The position numbers and the translations under genes are program-made. The notes beneath the pieces were generated by a model that saw only the letters and a program-made list of their open reading frames with translations, made no database searches and was not told the origin of the DNA. Of a stretch of 64,000 nucleotides of DNA, positions 43,728 to 52,145 are shown piece by piece. The number at the start of each line of letters is the position of its first letter. Within the stretch, counting starts at the first letter, position 1. The stretch is from JOPF133 sp052144935 (GTDB lineage: Bacteria; Acidobacteriota; Terriglobia; Bryobacterales; Bryobacteraceae), in the NCBI GenBank assembly GCA_052144935.1, contig JBKQPR010000237.1, positions 1 through 64,000 on the forward strand, written 5' to 3'.

Positions 43728-44364
43728 CAAATATGCGCGCGTTCTGACGATGGCGCTGCTGGTCCAGGGCGGCGTCTTCTACGCCTTGGCGATGCGTTCG
43801 GAGAAGACGCCGCCCGTGACTCCGCTTTCCAGTTTTCCGGTTTCCCTGCCGGGATACCGGATGCTGAGAGACATCCCCACCTCGCAGGAAATCCTGAACA
43901 TCCTGAAGGCCGACGATACGCTGACCCGCGAGTACGCCGGCGAATCCCGAACGCCGCTGATTTTCTACATCGCCTTCTTCAATTCCCAGCGTTATGGGCA
44001 AGCGCCGCACTCGCCGAAAAACTGCCTGCCCGGCGAGGGATGGGAACCGGTGGACTCCAGCACCATCGAAATCCCTGTGACGGGATGGCCCACACCGATT
44101 GTCGTCAACCACTTCGTCGTGCAACATGGGGACGACAAAGAGGTCACGCTGTATTGGTATCAGAGCCACAACCGGATCATCGCCCACGAGTTTGCGGCCA
44201 AGTTCTGGCTGGTGGCGGATTCGATCCGCTACAACCGCAGCGACAGCTCGTTGGTCAGAGTGATTGTGCCGGTGCGCGAAAACGATGTGGATGGCGCTAC
44301 GCGGACCGGCGTGAACTTTATTCAGGCCATGTTTCCGGCGTTACTAAGACAGTTACCACAATAG
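43711..44364 (+). CDS. epsI: EpsI-family exosortase partner (DUF3485)
   Basis: 217 residues from a GTG at 43711, with CCAGGAGG upstream inside the exosortase gene. A membrane anchor lies at about 8-27 (RVLTMALLVQGGVFYALAM). The periplasmic DUF3485 domain includes HSPKNCLPGEGWEPVDSSTI, VNHFVVQHGDDKEVTLYWYQ and FAAKFWLVADSIRYNRSD. In other bacteria EpsI is fused to or follows the exosortase and is needed for its function. The overlap indicates one transcript. Confidence 0.93.
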   Translation: MNFPGSKYARVLTMALLVQGGVFYALAMRSEKTPPVTPLSSFPVSLPGYRMLRDIPTSQEILNILKADDTLTREYAGESRTPLIFYIAFFNSQRYGQAPHSPKNCLPGEGWEPVDSSTIEIPVTGWPTPIVVNHFVVQHGDDKEVTLYWYQSHNRIIAHEFAAKFWLVADSIRYNRSDSSLVRVIVPVRENDVDGATRTGVNFIQAMFPALLRQLPQ

Positions 44365-44554
44365 TTAGTACGAGAGTGCTCCTAACGTGGAGCCTCTGGG
44401 GAGCCCTCTGGTCCCGCGGCGGCGGCAAACCGCCCCATTCGGACCTAATAGTACCGGTACAGATTGCTTTATGTATAATTGGACACAAACCATCAGTTAG
44501 AAAGGCTCGAATGGGTGTACGATCCAGGAAGGATCATATTCGGGTGACTACAGG

Positions 44555-46114
44555 ATGCCCGTACCTTTACAGGTTCTTTATATCGGCGACGGCGGCGCTG
44601 GAGCCGTACACGCGGAACTGACTCGCGGCGGCTACGATCCCACCTTCCAGCACATCTCCGGAGAGGCGCAACTCTTGCAGGCGCTGGCCGCTCGCTTCGA
44701 TATTGCCATCAGCGATTTTGCCGTGGGAGACTTCGGGGCCCTCGCGGCGCTGCGCATCATCCAGGATCGGGGGATCGACCTGCCGCTGATTGTGGTTTCC
44801 GGAAAAACCGACGAAGCCAGCGTGCCGGCCGCCTTGAAGGCCGGGGCGGCCGATCATCTCACGCGCCGCAATTTGATGCGTCTCAACGCCGCGGTGGAGC
44901 GCGAGCTGCGCGGCGTGCGCATGCGGCGCGAACGCGTGCGCCTGGAAGAGCAGTTCCGGCAGGCGCAGAAAATGGAAGCCGTCGGCCGCCTGGCGGGGGG
45001 CGTGGCGCACGATTTCAATAACCTCCTCACGGTGATCACCGGCTACAGCGACATGCTGCTGGCCGGCCGCGATTTGAAAGACTCGCAGCGGACCGCGCTG
45101 GAAGAGATCCGCCGCTCGGCCGAACGGGGCGGAGCGTTAACGCACCAGCTTCTGGCGTTCAGTCGCCGCCAGCCGCTGGAGGCGCGCGCCGTGCGGATCA
45201 ACGACCTGGTGATGCAGCTTCAGAAACTGCTGCGCCGGCTGATCGGCGAAGACATCGAGCTGGTAACGATTCCCGCGGCGTCGGAGGACACCGTGGAGGC
45301 GGACCCCGGGCGCCTCGAACAGGTGATCATGAACCTGGCGGTGAACGCGCGCGACGCGATGCCCCACGGAGGGCAGCTCACCATCGAGACTGCCCTGGTC
45401 CATCTGGACGAGAGCTTTTCCGCCAAGCGCCTGGGCGTACGGCCGGGGCAGCACGTGGTGGTCGCGATTACCGATACGGGCGTGGGGATGGACGAGAAGA
45501 CGCAAAGCCATCTGTTCGAGCCGTTCTTCACCACCAAGAGTGCCGTGCAAGGAACCGGATTGGGATTGGCCACCGCATACGGAATCATCCGGCAGAGCGG
45601 CGGCGCGATTGCGTTCCAGAGCGAGCTGGGGAAAGGCACCACGGCGCGCATCTATCTGCCGCTGTCGGAGGCCCGCAAGCGCGCGCCGGCGGCCGACGAG
45701 GCTGCCCTGCAGGCGCCCGTGACGGGCGCGGAAACCATCCTGGTGGTGGAGGATGAGACGCGCGTTCGCAAACTGATCCTGGGCGTGCTGAGCGGGCGCG
45801 GATACCACGTGTTGGAAGCCACTCGCGGCGAAGAGGCCGTGCGCCTGTGCCAGGAGCATTCCGAGCGCATCAATCTAGCGGTGGTGGACGTGGTGATGCC
45901 GGAAATGAGCGGGCCGGAATTCGTCCGGCGTGTCCGGCCTTTTTGCCAGCACATGCGAGTTGTCTTCATCTCCGGCTACACCGACGAAGCCATCGTCCAT
46001 CACGGCATCGAGGAATCGGGCGCGGCGTTTCTCCAGAAGCCGTTCCTGCCCGACGCGCTGGCCCGCAAGGTCCGCCAGGTGCTCGACTCGCGCAGCAACT
46101 CGGCCAACGAGTGA
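44555..46114 (+). CDS. Soluble hybrid histidine kinase with a degenerate N-terminal receiver
   Basis: 519 residues. The N-terminal 120 residues have a receiver-like fold (LQVLYIGDGGAGAVHAELTR, IAISDFAVGDFG, LIVVSGKTDEASVPAALKAG, DHLTRRNL) but lack the usual acidic pair after the first strand. HisKA follows (LAGGVAHDFNNLLTVITGYS), then HATPase_c (MNLAVNARDAMPHGG, ITDTGVGMDEKTQ, GTGLGLATAYGI), and a complete receiver (about 395-510: ILVVEDETRVRK, VVDVVMPEMSGPE, VVFISGYTDEA, FLQKPFLPD). There is no membrane segment, so it senses a cytoplasmic cue or a partner. TATAAT near 44475 is a possible upstream -10. The output gene is not apparent. Confidence 0.9.
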   Translation: MPVPLQVLYIGDGGAGAVHAELTRGGYDPTFQHISGEAQLLQALAARFDIAISDFAVGDFGALAALRIIQDRGIDLPLIVVSGKTDEASVPAALKAGAADHLTRRNLMRLNAAVERELRGVRMRRERVRLEEQFRQAQKMEAVGRLAGGVAHDFNNLLTVITGYSDMLLAGRDLKDSQRTALEEIRRSAERGGALTHQLLAFSRRQPLEARAVRINDLVMQLQKLLRRLIGEDIELVTIPAASEDTVEADPGRLEQVIMNLAVNARDAMPHGGQLTIETALVHLDESFSAKRLGVRPGQHVVVAITDTGVGMDEKTQSHLFEPFFTTKSAVQGTGLGLATAYGIIRQSGGAIAFQSELGKGTTARIYLPLSEARKRAPAADEAALQAPVTGAETILVVEDETRVRKLILGVLSGRGYHVLEATRGEEAVRLCQEHSERINLAVVDVVMPEMSGPEFVRRVRPFCQHMRVVFISGYTDEAIVHHGIEESGAAFLQKPFLPDALARKVRQVLDSRSNSANE

Positions 46115-46187
46115 GGGGCGGGTTTTGGTGGGGCATGCTTGAGCTTGCCCAGCATGGCTGCCTGCGCGATCGATCGCGTGGATCAGT

Positions 46188-46285
46188 ATGCCGGCCGGCA
46201 CGAATATCTTGCTGCGGCGCACCCGGTCATCCAAGCCATACGTTAGCGGTCGAGAGTGTCGCAAGACTGCTCGCTGGCGGCGTCT
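46188..46285 (+). pseudogene. vapC remnant, copy of the toxin at 47583
   Basis: About 100 bp here match the first 105 bp of the PIN-toxin gene at 47583 (GAATATCTTGCTGCGGCG against CAATATCCTGCTGCGGCG; CGGTCGAGAGTGTCGC exact in both). Reading starts TNILLRRT and then needs a frame change to continue HPSHTLAVESVARLLAGG. The catalytic Asp of ADTN is replaced by Gly (AGTN) and the rest of the gene is missing. Confidence 0.85.
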
Positions 46286-46473
46286 CCGATTGCGCAGCCG
46301 GTAAGGTGACCCAGCCCGGCGCTCCTCTGCGGTGCAGAAAAATCCGCGAGGTTGGGTTCTACCCATCCTCGCGGATCCTCTACTCGTGGGGTTGAAGGAT
46401 TAGCGGGGAGAGAAGAATTGGGGCCGCCTCCTCCGCAGCGGCAACCTCTTCAATTGGGCGGGCGGCGGCAGGA

Positions 46474-47034
46474 TTAATGCTTGGCGTTATAGATCTGGTT
46501 GCTCATCTGGTTCTGCTGCTGGTTCACCTGCTGCTTCTCGCCCTGCGTCAGTGTACCGCCATTGGCGTTGCGGTCAGCCCTGACTTCCTGATTGAGGCCC
46601 GCTTCACCGTTCTCCAGGTGGGCGGCCTGCCCGGCGCTCAACTTGCCGGACGCGATGCCGTTGCCGATCCTCTGCTGCTGATTGGTCTGCCGCTGGCCCA
46701 CCTCGCTATGGCCGTAATTCTGCCTGGCGGCGTTATGCTTGTCGGCATAGATCCGATTGCTCAAGTGGTTTTGCTGTTGGTTGACCGTCCGCTTTTCCTG
46801 GCCGGTCAGTTTGCCGCCGTTCATGGAGCGGTCGGCCTTGACTTCGTGGTTGATGGCCGCCTCTTTGGTCTCCAGGTTCGCCGTTCCGCGGGCCGTCAGG
46901 GAGCCTGACTTTACACCCTGCGCGATTCGCTGCTGTTGGTTCGCGGCGCGCTTGCCGACCTCGCTCTTCTGGGCGTGCGCAGCACCCGCGGCGAGAAACA
47001 AAGCCGTGACTGTTAGAACAACTAAGTGTTTCAT
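46474..47034 (-). CDS. Exported protein made of two ~80-residue repeats, function unknown
   Basis: 186 residues from the ATG at 47034, with GGAGAGGAG upstream. A signal peptide (about 1-21) ends in AAHAQ. Two similar units follow (about 24-100 and 108-186). Each begins with SEVGxRxxNQQQRIxxGxxS, continues through ALE/ENGEA-type helices and a xxEVxADRxxNGGxLT block, and ends VNQQQNxxSNxIYxxKH. The units look helical, rich in Gln and Asn. No enzyme motif is present. Similar Asn/Gln-rich repeat proteins occur in Acidobacteriota, by my recollection. It stands alone. Confidence 0.75.
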   Translation of the reverse strand: MKHLVVLTVTALFLAAGAAHAQKSEVGKRAANQQQRIAQGVKSGSLTARGTANLETKEAAINHEVKADRSMNGGKLTGQEKRTVNQQQNHLSNRIYADKHNAARQNYGHSEVGQRQTNQQQRIGNGIASGKLSAGQAAHLENGEAGLNQEVRADRNANGGTLTQGEKQQVNQQQNQMSNQIYNAKH

Positions 47035-47137
47035 TTTAATCTCCTCTCCGTATTTCCTTTTCGCCTCATCGGCCTTACGACTGGTTAAGCGCAGTTCCAG
47101 ACAGAAAGTTGCTGCGGGATGCGTTAAGTATGTTTCA

Positions 47138-47331
47138 TGCGGCGTCCGGAAAACCTTGACTGGGATAACGGTGGGCAATGTTACTCCTGAGCAGATCCGC
47201 CAGGGTTGAGTCGAGTGTGCTTTCTCGCTTCCCGCCCTCTTCTTCCAGATTCTCGAGGGCGTGCGAAGGCGTGGTTCCGGTGGCAACAATACCGCGATAT
47301 CCTGGGATTTGAGAGAACCTGGAGTTCCTGT
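47138..47331 (-). pseudogene. Possible HicB-like antitoxin remnant
   Basis: A minus-strand frame reads FSQIPGYRGIVATGTTPSHA, then LENLEEEGGKRES. This resembles the HicB segment (P)IPGxxGxxATGxTxxEALENL. The frame has no suitable start and lies in the 297-bp gap upstream of an unrelated antitoxin. Similarity is short, so the call is tentative. Confidence 0.35.
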
Positions 47332-47586
47332 ATGATGGTGACCATCGAACTGCCGTCCGAAATCGAAGCTGAACTGGTCGCTCAAGCGCGGTCTCATGGC
47401 CTCGCACTGCCCCAATACGTGGAGCATCTGCTGCGCGAACGGGTTCCTCCGCGGGCTGGATCTGCCCTTTCACCGGCCGAGCGCGCCGCCGCATGGCGTG
47501 AATCGACCCGCGGCCTTCCCCACACGCCGCCTCTTTCGGACGACGCAATCAGCCGCGAAAGCATCTATGGCGATCGCGGCAAATGA
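47332..47586 (+). CDS. Antitoxin of a VapBC-like pair
   Basis: 84 residues from ATGATG at 47332, with GGAG 8 to 10 nt upstream. The N-terminus VTIELPSEIEAELVAQARSH looks like a ribbon-helix-helix strand and helix, followed by a proline-rich, acidic tail (SDDAISRESIYGDRGK). It overlaps the PIN toxin by four bases (ATGA). The antitoxin would bind the operator and neutralise the toxin. Confidence 0.78.
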   Translation: MMVTIELPSEIEAELVAQARSHGLALPQYVEHLLRERVPPRAGSALSPAERAAAWRESTRGLPHTPPLSDDAISRESIYGDRGK

Positions 47587-48026
47587 GCATCCTGGCCGAC
47601 ACCAATATCCTGCTGCGGCGGACCCAGCCCGACCATCCAAACCATACGCTAGCGGTCGAGAGTGTCGCCAAACTGCTTGCTACGGGTGAGCCGGTGTATT
47701 TCACGCTACAGAATATGTCCGAGTTCTGGAACGTTGCAACGCGGCCCTCGGCAAGCAACGGCCTGGGTTTCTCTGTCGCTCTGGCCCTCGGTGAGATGGA
47801 GAAAATCGAGCGATTCCTGACCTTCCTGCCGGACTCCCCGGCAGTATATGGGGAGTGGAAAAGCCTAATCCTCAGGCACGGCGTTTTGGGAAGCAAGGTC
47901 CACGATGCGAAGCTCGTGGCGACCATGAAGGTTCACGGCATCGGCAGGATTCCGACGTTCAATACCGGAGATTTCGCACGGTACGACATTGAGGTAATTC
48001 ATCCTGCCTCGTTGCTGGCTGGTTGA
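47583..48026 (+). CDS. vapC: PIN-domain toxin (VapC-like)
   Basis: 147 residues. Acidic PIN residues appear in MSILADTNILLRRTQPDHPN, NMSEFWNVATRP, SKVHDAKLVATMKVHGIG and FNTGDFARYD. They should bind magnesium for RNA cleavage. It is a different subgroup from the vapC at 41510. A broken copy of its 5' end lies 1.4 kb upstream, on the far side of the repeat protein gene. Confidence 0.93.
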   Translation: MSILADTNILLRRTQPDHPNHTLAVESVAKLLATGEPVYFTLQNMSEFWNVATRPSASNGLGFSVALALGEMEKIERFLTFLPDSPAVYGEWKSLILRHGVLGSKVHDAKLVATMKVHGIGRIPTFNTGDFARYDIEVIHPASLLAG

Positions 48027-48182
48027 CCGCCATCAAAGCAACCGGCCGCGGGCCGATTTGGCAGCCGTCGGCAGAACCCCTTTGGCCGTGGTCGTGGCAC
48101 ACACCGCGCCATGACGCTTCACCGGTTGCCCATAGTCGGTCTCAGCGGCGACGCTGGCGAGTTGAACGGTTGAAGGCGGCCG

Positions 48183-48223
48183 GGTTGACAGACGGGGCGC
48201 CCCCTGGGCCCGTCTGTCCCACC
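48183..48223. repeat. Single REP palindrome
   Basis: GGTTGACAGACGGG and CCCGTCTGTCCCACC form a 10-bp stem (GACAGACGGG) with a 12-nt loop. The outer bases GGTT and CCCACC match the REP family near 12.1 and 58.2 kb. It lies upstream of the S9 peptidase gene end. Confidence 0.75.
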
Positions 48224-48244
48224 CACCACCCAGTGCCGCGCCCC

Positions 48245-51196
48245 CTACTGCCCTCCGCCCAGCTCCGAAAGCGCGGTCTTCTCGCGCTCGATATAAGGCA
48301 CGCCCTTAGTCATCCATTCCGGCGCCGGCGCTGCCTTCAAAAAATGGTCGAAATACTGCTGCAGGCGGATGGTGTAATCCTTCTGGTCGGGCCGGCGCCG
48401 CAGGCCGTGGGGTTCGCCGTTGTAGACGAAGAAGTACACTTCTTTGCCCAACCGCCGGAGGGCCAGGTAGAATTCGATGCCCTGGTACCACGGCACGGCA
48501 TCGTCGGCGTCGTTTTGCAGAATCATCACCGGCGTCTGCACGCGGTCGGCCCAGAAGATCGGAGAGTTTTCGATGAACCGCGTGGGGTATTGCCAGATCG
48601 ACCCGCCGATGCGGCTCTGCGTGCGCTCGTATTGGAACTGGCGCGGAAGGCCGGTGCCCCAGCGGATGCCGTCGTAGGCGCTGATCATGTCGGCCACCGG
48701 AGCGCCCGCGGCCACGGCTTTGAATCGCTTGGTCTGCGTCACCATGTAGGCGATCTGATAGCCGCCCCAACTGTGTCCCTGAATCCCGATGGCGTTTTCA
48801 TCCACCACTCCGCGATCCACTACCGCCTGAACCGCCGGCAGCACGCATTTCAGAGCGCTCTGCCCGGGATAGCCGGTGGTGTACACGATATCGGGCGTCA
48901 GCACCAGGTATCCGTTGCTCACGTAGTAACTGATGTTGATGTTGTGCGACGGCCGCGGCTCCACGTAGTGGTTCACGTTTTGCGTCAGCTTCTCGTAGAT
49001 GTAGACCATCATGGGGTACTTCTTGTGGGAGTCGAAATTCGCGGGCTTGTAGAGCGCGGCCGAGAGCGGAACTCCGTCGGCGTTCTTGTAAGCCACCACC
49101 TCGGAGGTTCCCCAGAGGAACTGGGACTGTTGCGGGTTGGCGTCGGACACCTTGCGCAGCTCTTTGAAAGAGCCGTCGGTGGTCATCAGGTCCGGGCAAT
49201 CCACGAAGCTCTGCGCCGTCAGGAGGTAGACCTCGGCGTCCTTGGCCTTCACCGGCGGCGAGAAGAATTTGGCGGCCATCTGCAACTGTTTCGGATCGGC
49301 GCCGGCCCACGAGCCGCTGAAGAATCCGCTCTCGAAGGTCTTCAGATTCTCGGCCTGCAACAGCAGAGGTTTGGCGGGATCGATCCAGCGGTCGCGAGGG
49401 TCGGTCTCGAGGCGGACGTAGCGCAGGCGCAGATCGTGCTTGCGGCCGTAGCCGTTGGTGAGGTTGCGGGCGCCCGTGCCATCCGGCGCAATCTTCCAGA
49501 TGTCGTACTCGTCGTAGAGCAGCACCGCCGCGCCGTCCTTGGTCCAGCCGCCCTGCCCCCAAGCGTTCGGCGTGCTCGGTGTATCGGTTTCTTCGTTCCA
49601 GAACTTGACCGGCAGCCCGGCGGTCAGATTCACCACTTTGCCATCGGGAACCGACACCGTGCTCCAATCCTTGCCATCGAAGGACAGCAGGTAGCGGCCC
49701 GAAGGCGACGCGATCACCTGTCCGCGATTTTTCTTAATCATCAGCTTGCGTTGCCCGGTGGTGGAATCCACCAGCCAGGCGTCCGAGAAGCGCTCGTCGT
49801 AATCGGCCGCTTTGCGGTATGCGCGGTCGTCCGTCCCGAGCACCCAGCGCGGGCTTTCGGAAGGCGTGATATCGGCCAATTCGTTGTCGGCCAGTTGCAC
49901 CACTTTCTTGTCGGCAATCAGGTACGCGGCGGTGAAGGTGCGGTTACGGTCGCGCTCGGCGCGCACCTTCTGGATAGGCACGATGTAATCGTCTTTATAG
50001 GACCACAGTTCGACCTGCGCTTTGTCGTCGGCGGAAGCGTCGTCCTCCTCTTTCTTTTCCGGAGTGGGCGGAGCCGCGCCGAAAAAGAGGCGGCTGCCGT
50101 CGCGCGAGAAGCTCAGGTTGCCCTTGTCGCTGAGGACGTACTCCTGGCGGAAACCGGGAGTGGCCGCGGAGACCGCTTCGGCGGCAGTGGGGGACTGGCG
50201 GTCCCAGCGGTAGAGCTTCCACTTGGGCTGCTTGGCGGCGGCGTCATCGCGATCGCTGAGGAAGGCGAGCTGAGTCTGATTCTCGTCCCAGGTGAGTTTC
50301 GAATATTTGCCCTTGCCGGCCGCGAGAGCGGTGCCCTCTGGTCCCGGCGTTCCGGCCGAACCCAGCGTCACCGCGAAGACCCCGTTCTTGGCGGTATCGT
50401 GCGCCGAGACGGCGTAAACGAGCTGCTTGCCGTCGTCCGAGAGCGAGAACTCCACTACCTCGGAAAAGGTGCGCTCGGAGCCATCCGCCAGCGTGCGGAG
50501 GAGCAGATCGCTTCCGAATTCGGGCCGCGCGCCGCGTCCCGCCGCGCCACCCCCACGGCCTCCGCGCCCACCGCGCCCAGCCTGCTGATCGGCGTCGCCG
50601 AAGCCCAGATTCTTCTCGGCCGGCGGAGTGGCGGCCGGCTGCCCTTCCGGCGCTTCGCGCAGATAGGCGAGGTAACCGTTGGCCTTTTCCGGCAGTTGGA
50701 AACGTTTGACACGCTCGACGCGCGTGACGTGGCCGGAAGCCAGCTCCACGATGACCATTCCGTCTTTGGGCGCCTGGTCGCCGGTCTTCTTATCCTTGCG
50801 GGCCTTGTCGGAATCGGCCTTGGAGGGGAAGGTGGAGAAAACCAGCGTGCGGCTATCGGCCGAGAACGCGATGGTGACGCCGCGAGCCTCGGTGGGCGGC
50901 CCTTCCTCGGGGTTGGCCGCCGGCACGGGCGCGGGCCTCATTCCGGCTGCGTGACGCGTCTCCTGTCCGGTGACGAGGTTGCGGACCACCACCTCGCCAT
51001 CGCCTTCCTGGGGGAACAGCCCGTAGGCGAGGAACCGGCCATCGGCCGAGATGTGCTGCCCCGAAATGGAGCGCCAGCCATCGTAATCCTTATGGTTCAG
51101 AGGGCGTTTGGCAGTTTGGGCGAAAGAAACCGGAATCAGCAAAGCCGCCACGAGCAGCCCCACGGGGATACGAAGCGAAAGTCGCCGTTGATACAT
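48245..51196 (-). CDS. Exported S9-family prolyl oligopeptidase-like peptidase
   Basis: 983 residues from the ATG at 51196; earlier in-frame codons lack a signal peptide and run into the parDE genes. A signal peptide covers about 1-26 (LLVAALLIPVSFAQ). A long beta-propeller region with blade motifs follows (GRFLAYGLFPQEGDGEV, SLSDDGKQLVYAVSAHD). The catalytic alpha/beta hydrolase domain occupies the last 270 residues, with the nucleophile in GIQGHSWGGYQIAY (about S806), Asp in QNDADDAVPW and His in YNGEPHGL. A Gly-rich stretch (RGGRGGRGGG) lies near 230. It probably cleaves peptides in the periplasm. A TACAAT ends 9 nt before the start. Confidence 0.92.
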   Translation of the reverse strand: MYQRRLSLRIPVGLLVAALLIPVSFAQTAKRPLNHKDYDGWRSISGQHISADGRFLAYGLFPQEGDGEVVVRNLVTGQETRHAAGMRPAPVPAANPEEGPPTEARGVTIAFSADSRTLVFSTFPSKADSDKARKDKKTGDQAPKDGMVIVELASGHVTRVERVKRFQLPEKANGYLAYLREAPEGQPAATPPAEKNLGFGDADQQAGRGGRGGRGGGAAGRGARPEFGSDLLLRTLADGSERTFSEVVEFSLSDDGKQLVYAVSAHDTAKNGVFAVTLGSAGTPGPEGTALAAGKGKYSKLTWDENQTQLAFLSDRDDAAAKQPKWKLYRWDRQSPTAAEAVSAATPGFRQEYVLSDKGNLSFSRDGSRLFFGAAPPTPEKKEEDDASADDKAQVELWSYKDDYIVPIQKVRAERDRNRTFTAAYLIADKKVVQLADNELADITPSESPRWVLGTDDRAYRKAADYDERFSDAWLVDSTTGQRKLMIKKNRGQVIASPSGRYLLSFDGKDWSTVSVPDGKVVNLTAGLPVKFWNEETDTPSTPNAWGQGGWTKDGAAVLLYDEYDIWKIAPDGTGARNLTNGYGRKHDLRLRYVRLETDPRDRWIDPAKPLLLQAENLKTFESGFFSGSWAGADPKQLQMAAKFFSPPVKAKDAEVYLLTAQSFVDCPDLMTTDGSFKELRKVSDANPQQSQFLWGTSEVVAYKNADGVPLSAALYKPANFDSHKKYPMMVYIYEKLTQNVNHYVEPRPSHNINISYYVSNGYLVLTPDIVYTTGYPGQSALKCVLPAVQAVVDRGVVDENAIGIQGHSWGGYQIAYMVTQTKRFKAVAAGAPVADMISAYDGIRWGTGLPRQFQYERTQSRIGGSIWQYPTRFIENSPIFWADRVQTPVMILQNDADDAVPWYQGIEFYLALRRLGKEVYFFVYNGEPHGLRRRPDQKDYTIRLQQYFDHFLKAAPAPEWMTKGVPYIEREKTALSELGGGQ

Positions 51197-51205
51197 GATC
51201 CTGGT

Positions 51206-51211
51206 ATTGTA
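51206..51211 (-). promoter_or_regulatory. -10-like TACAAT before the S9 peptidase
   Basis: On the minus strand TACAAT is followed by 9 nt and the ATG at 51196. It is at the long end of the spacing seen in the leaderless-type group. Confidence 0.35.
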
Positions 51212-51304
51212 TCCAATACGGGGTTGCGGATTCCGCGGGACTGTCAGACTCGTGTTGGCGACAACTGCAAATCTTGGTAGTGTGGAAGGAGAGGGACGCT
51301 GATC

Positions 51305-51607
51305 ATGCCGACCCGCAATGTGAACCTGACAGAACACTTTGACCGCTTCATCGAGACCGGCATCGCCTCCGGCCGCTTCAGCAACGCCAGCGAAGTCGTG
51401 CGAGAAGGGCTCCGGCTTCTGGAGCAGAGCGAGCGGGAAGACCAAGCTAAGCTCGAATGGCTCCGCGCGGCCGCCAAAGAAGGGTTTGATCAGATCGATC
51501 GGGGCGAGGGCATCGAGTTTGAAACTATGGATGATCTTGCAAACTACGTCCGTCAGATCGGGGAGGAAGTCTCCGCGGAGATAGCCTCCGAGCGCACGCG
51601 TGGCTAA
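51305..51607 (+). CDS. parD: ParD-type antitoxin
   Basis: 100 residues from the ATG at 51305, with GGAAGGAGAGG upstream. The ribbon-helix-helix domain reads RNVNLTEHFDRFIETGIASG, then RFSNASEVVREGLRLLEQSE, the classic ParD/CopG pattern. The C-terminus is long and acidic for wrapping the toxin. The gene overlaps parE by eight bases. It should autoregulate the operon. Confidence 0.93.
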   Translation: MPTRNVNLTEHFDRFIETGIASGRFSNASEVVREGLRLLEQSEREDQAKLEWLRAAAKEGFDQIDRGEGIEFETMDDLANYVRQIGEEVSAEIASERTRG

Positions 51608-52145
51608 ACGGCGCGGCCAACTGAAGGCCGTGCTTTCCCCCGAAGCCCGCCGCGACCTTCGCGACACCTTGAGATGGAGCGAGACCAAGTTCGGCCCTGA
51701 TGCCGCGTTGCGCTATGAGGCCCTTCTTGTTCAGGTGCTCCGCGATATCGAGAGCGATCCCGCCCGCCCCGGTTCCACCGAGAGACCGGAGATCATGATC
51801 AAGGGGGCTCGGACGTATCATATTCGTTTCAGCCGCGGCCGCGCCAAGATTACGCTTGGCATCGTACACGATCCTCGCCATTTCATCCTCTACCGCCTTC
51901 GCGAGGGTCTGGATGTGATCGATATCGGCCGCATCCTTCCCGATGGGCGAGACCTGCAGCGTCACCTTCCTGAACAGTACCGGCGCGTTGACACTGCGAG
52001 TAGTCGAACCAGCCGTCGTGAGCCTTGGGGCAGACTGTCGATCTGGTCACCGGTCTGCAAAACGAACAGTCGCGGGATCCAACGGCCGAGCCTGCGCTAT
52101 TGGCCGTCCACGACGACGCGAGAGTCGGCCGAAAACTTCTTGTAG
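51600..52145 (+). CDS. parE: ParE-type toxin with a C-terminal extension
   Basis: 181 residues from a GTG at 51600. The ParE/RelE fold motifs are LSPEARRDLRDTLRWSETKF, then GARTYHIRFSRGRAKITLGI and HFILYRLREGLDVIDIGRIL, ending normally at DGRDLQRHLP (about residue 122). ParE usually stops here. The frame instead continues 60 residues through arginine- and serine-rich sequence that runs antisense into the next gene. The extension probably comes from loss of the normal stop codon and could affect activity. ParE toxins poison DNA gyrase. Confidence 0.85.
   Translation: MAKRRGQLKAVLSPEARRDLRDTLRWSETKFGPDAALRYEALLVQVLRDIESDPARPGSTERPEIMIKGARTYHIRFSRGRAKITLGIVHDPRHFILYRLREGLDVIDIGRILPDGRDLQRHLPEQYRRVDTASSRTSRREPWGRLSIWSPVCKTNSRGIQRPSLRYWPSTTTRESAENFL

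Noticed and set aside
52097..52145. A functional overlap between parE and the neighbouring exported-protein gene
   Set aside because: The overlap comes from the likely stop-codon loss in parE; nothing suggests a regulatory role.
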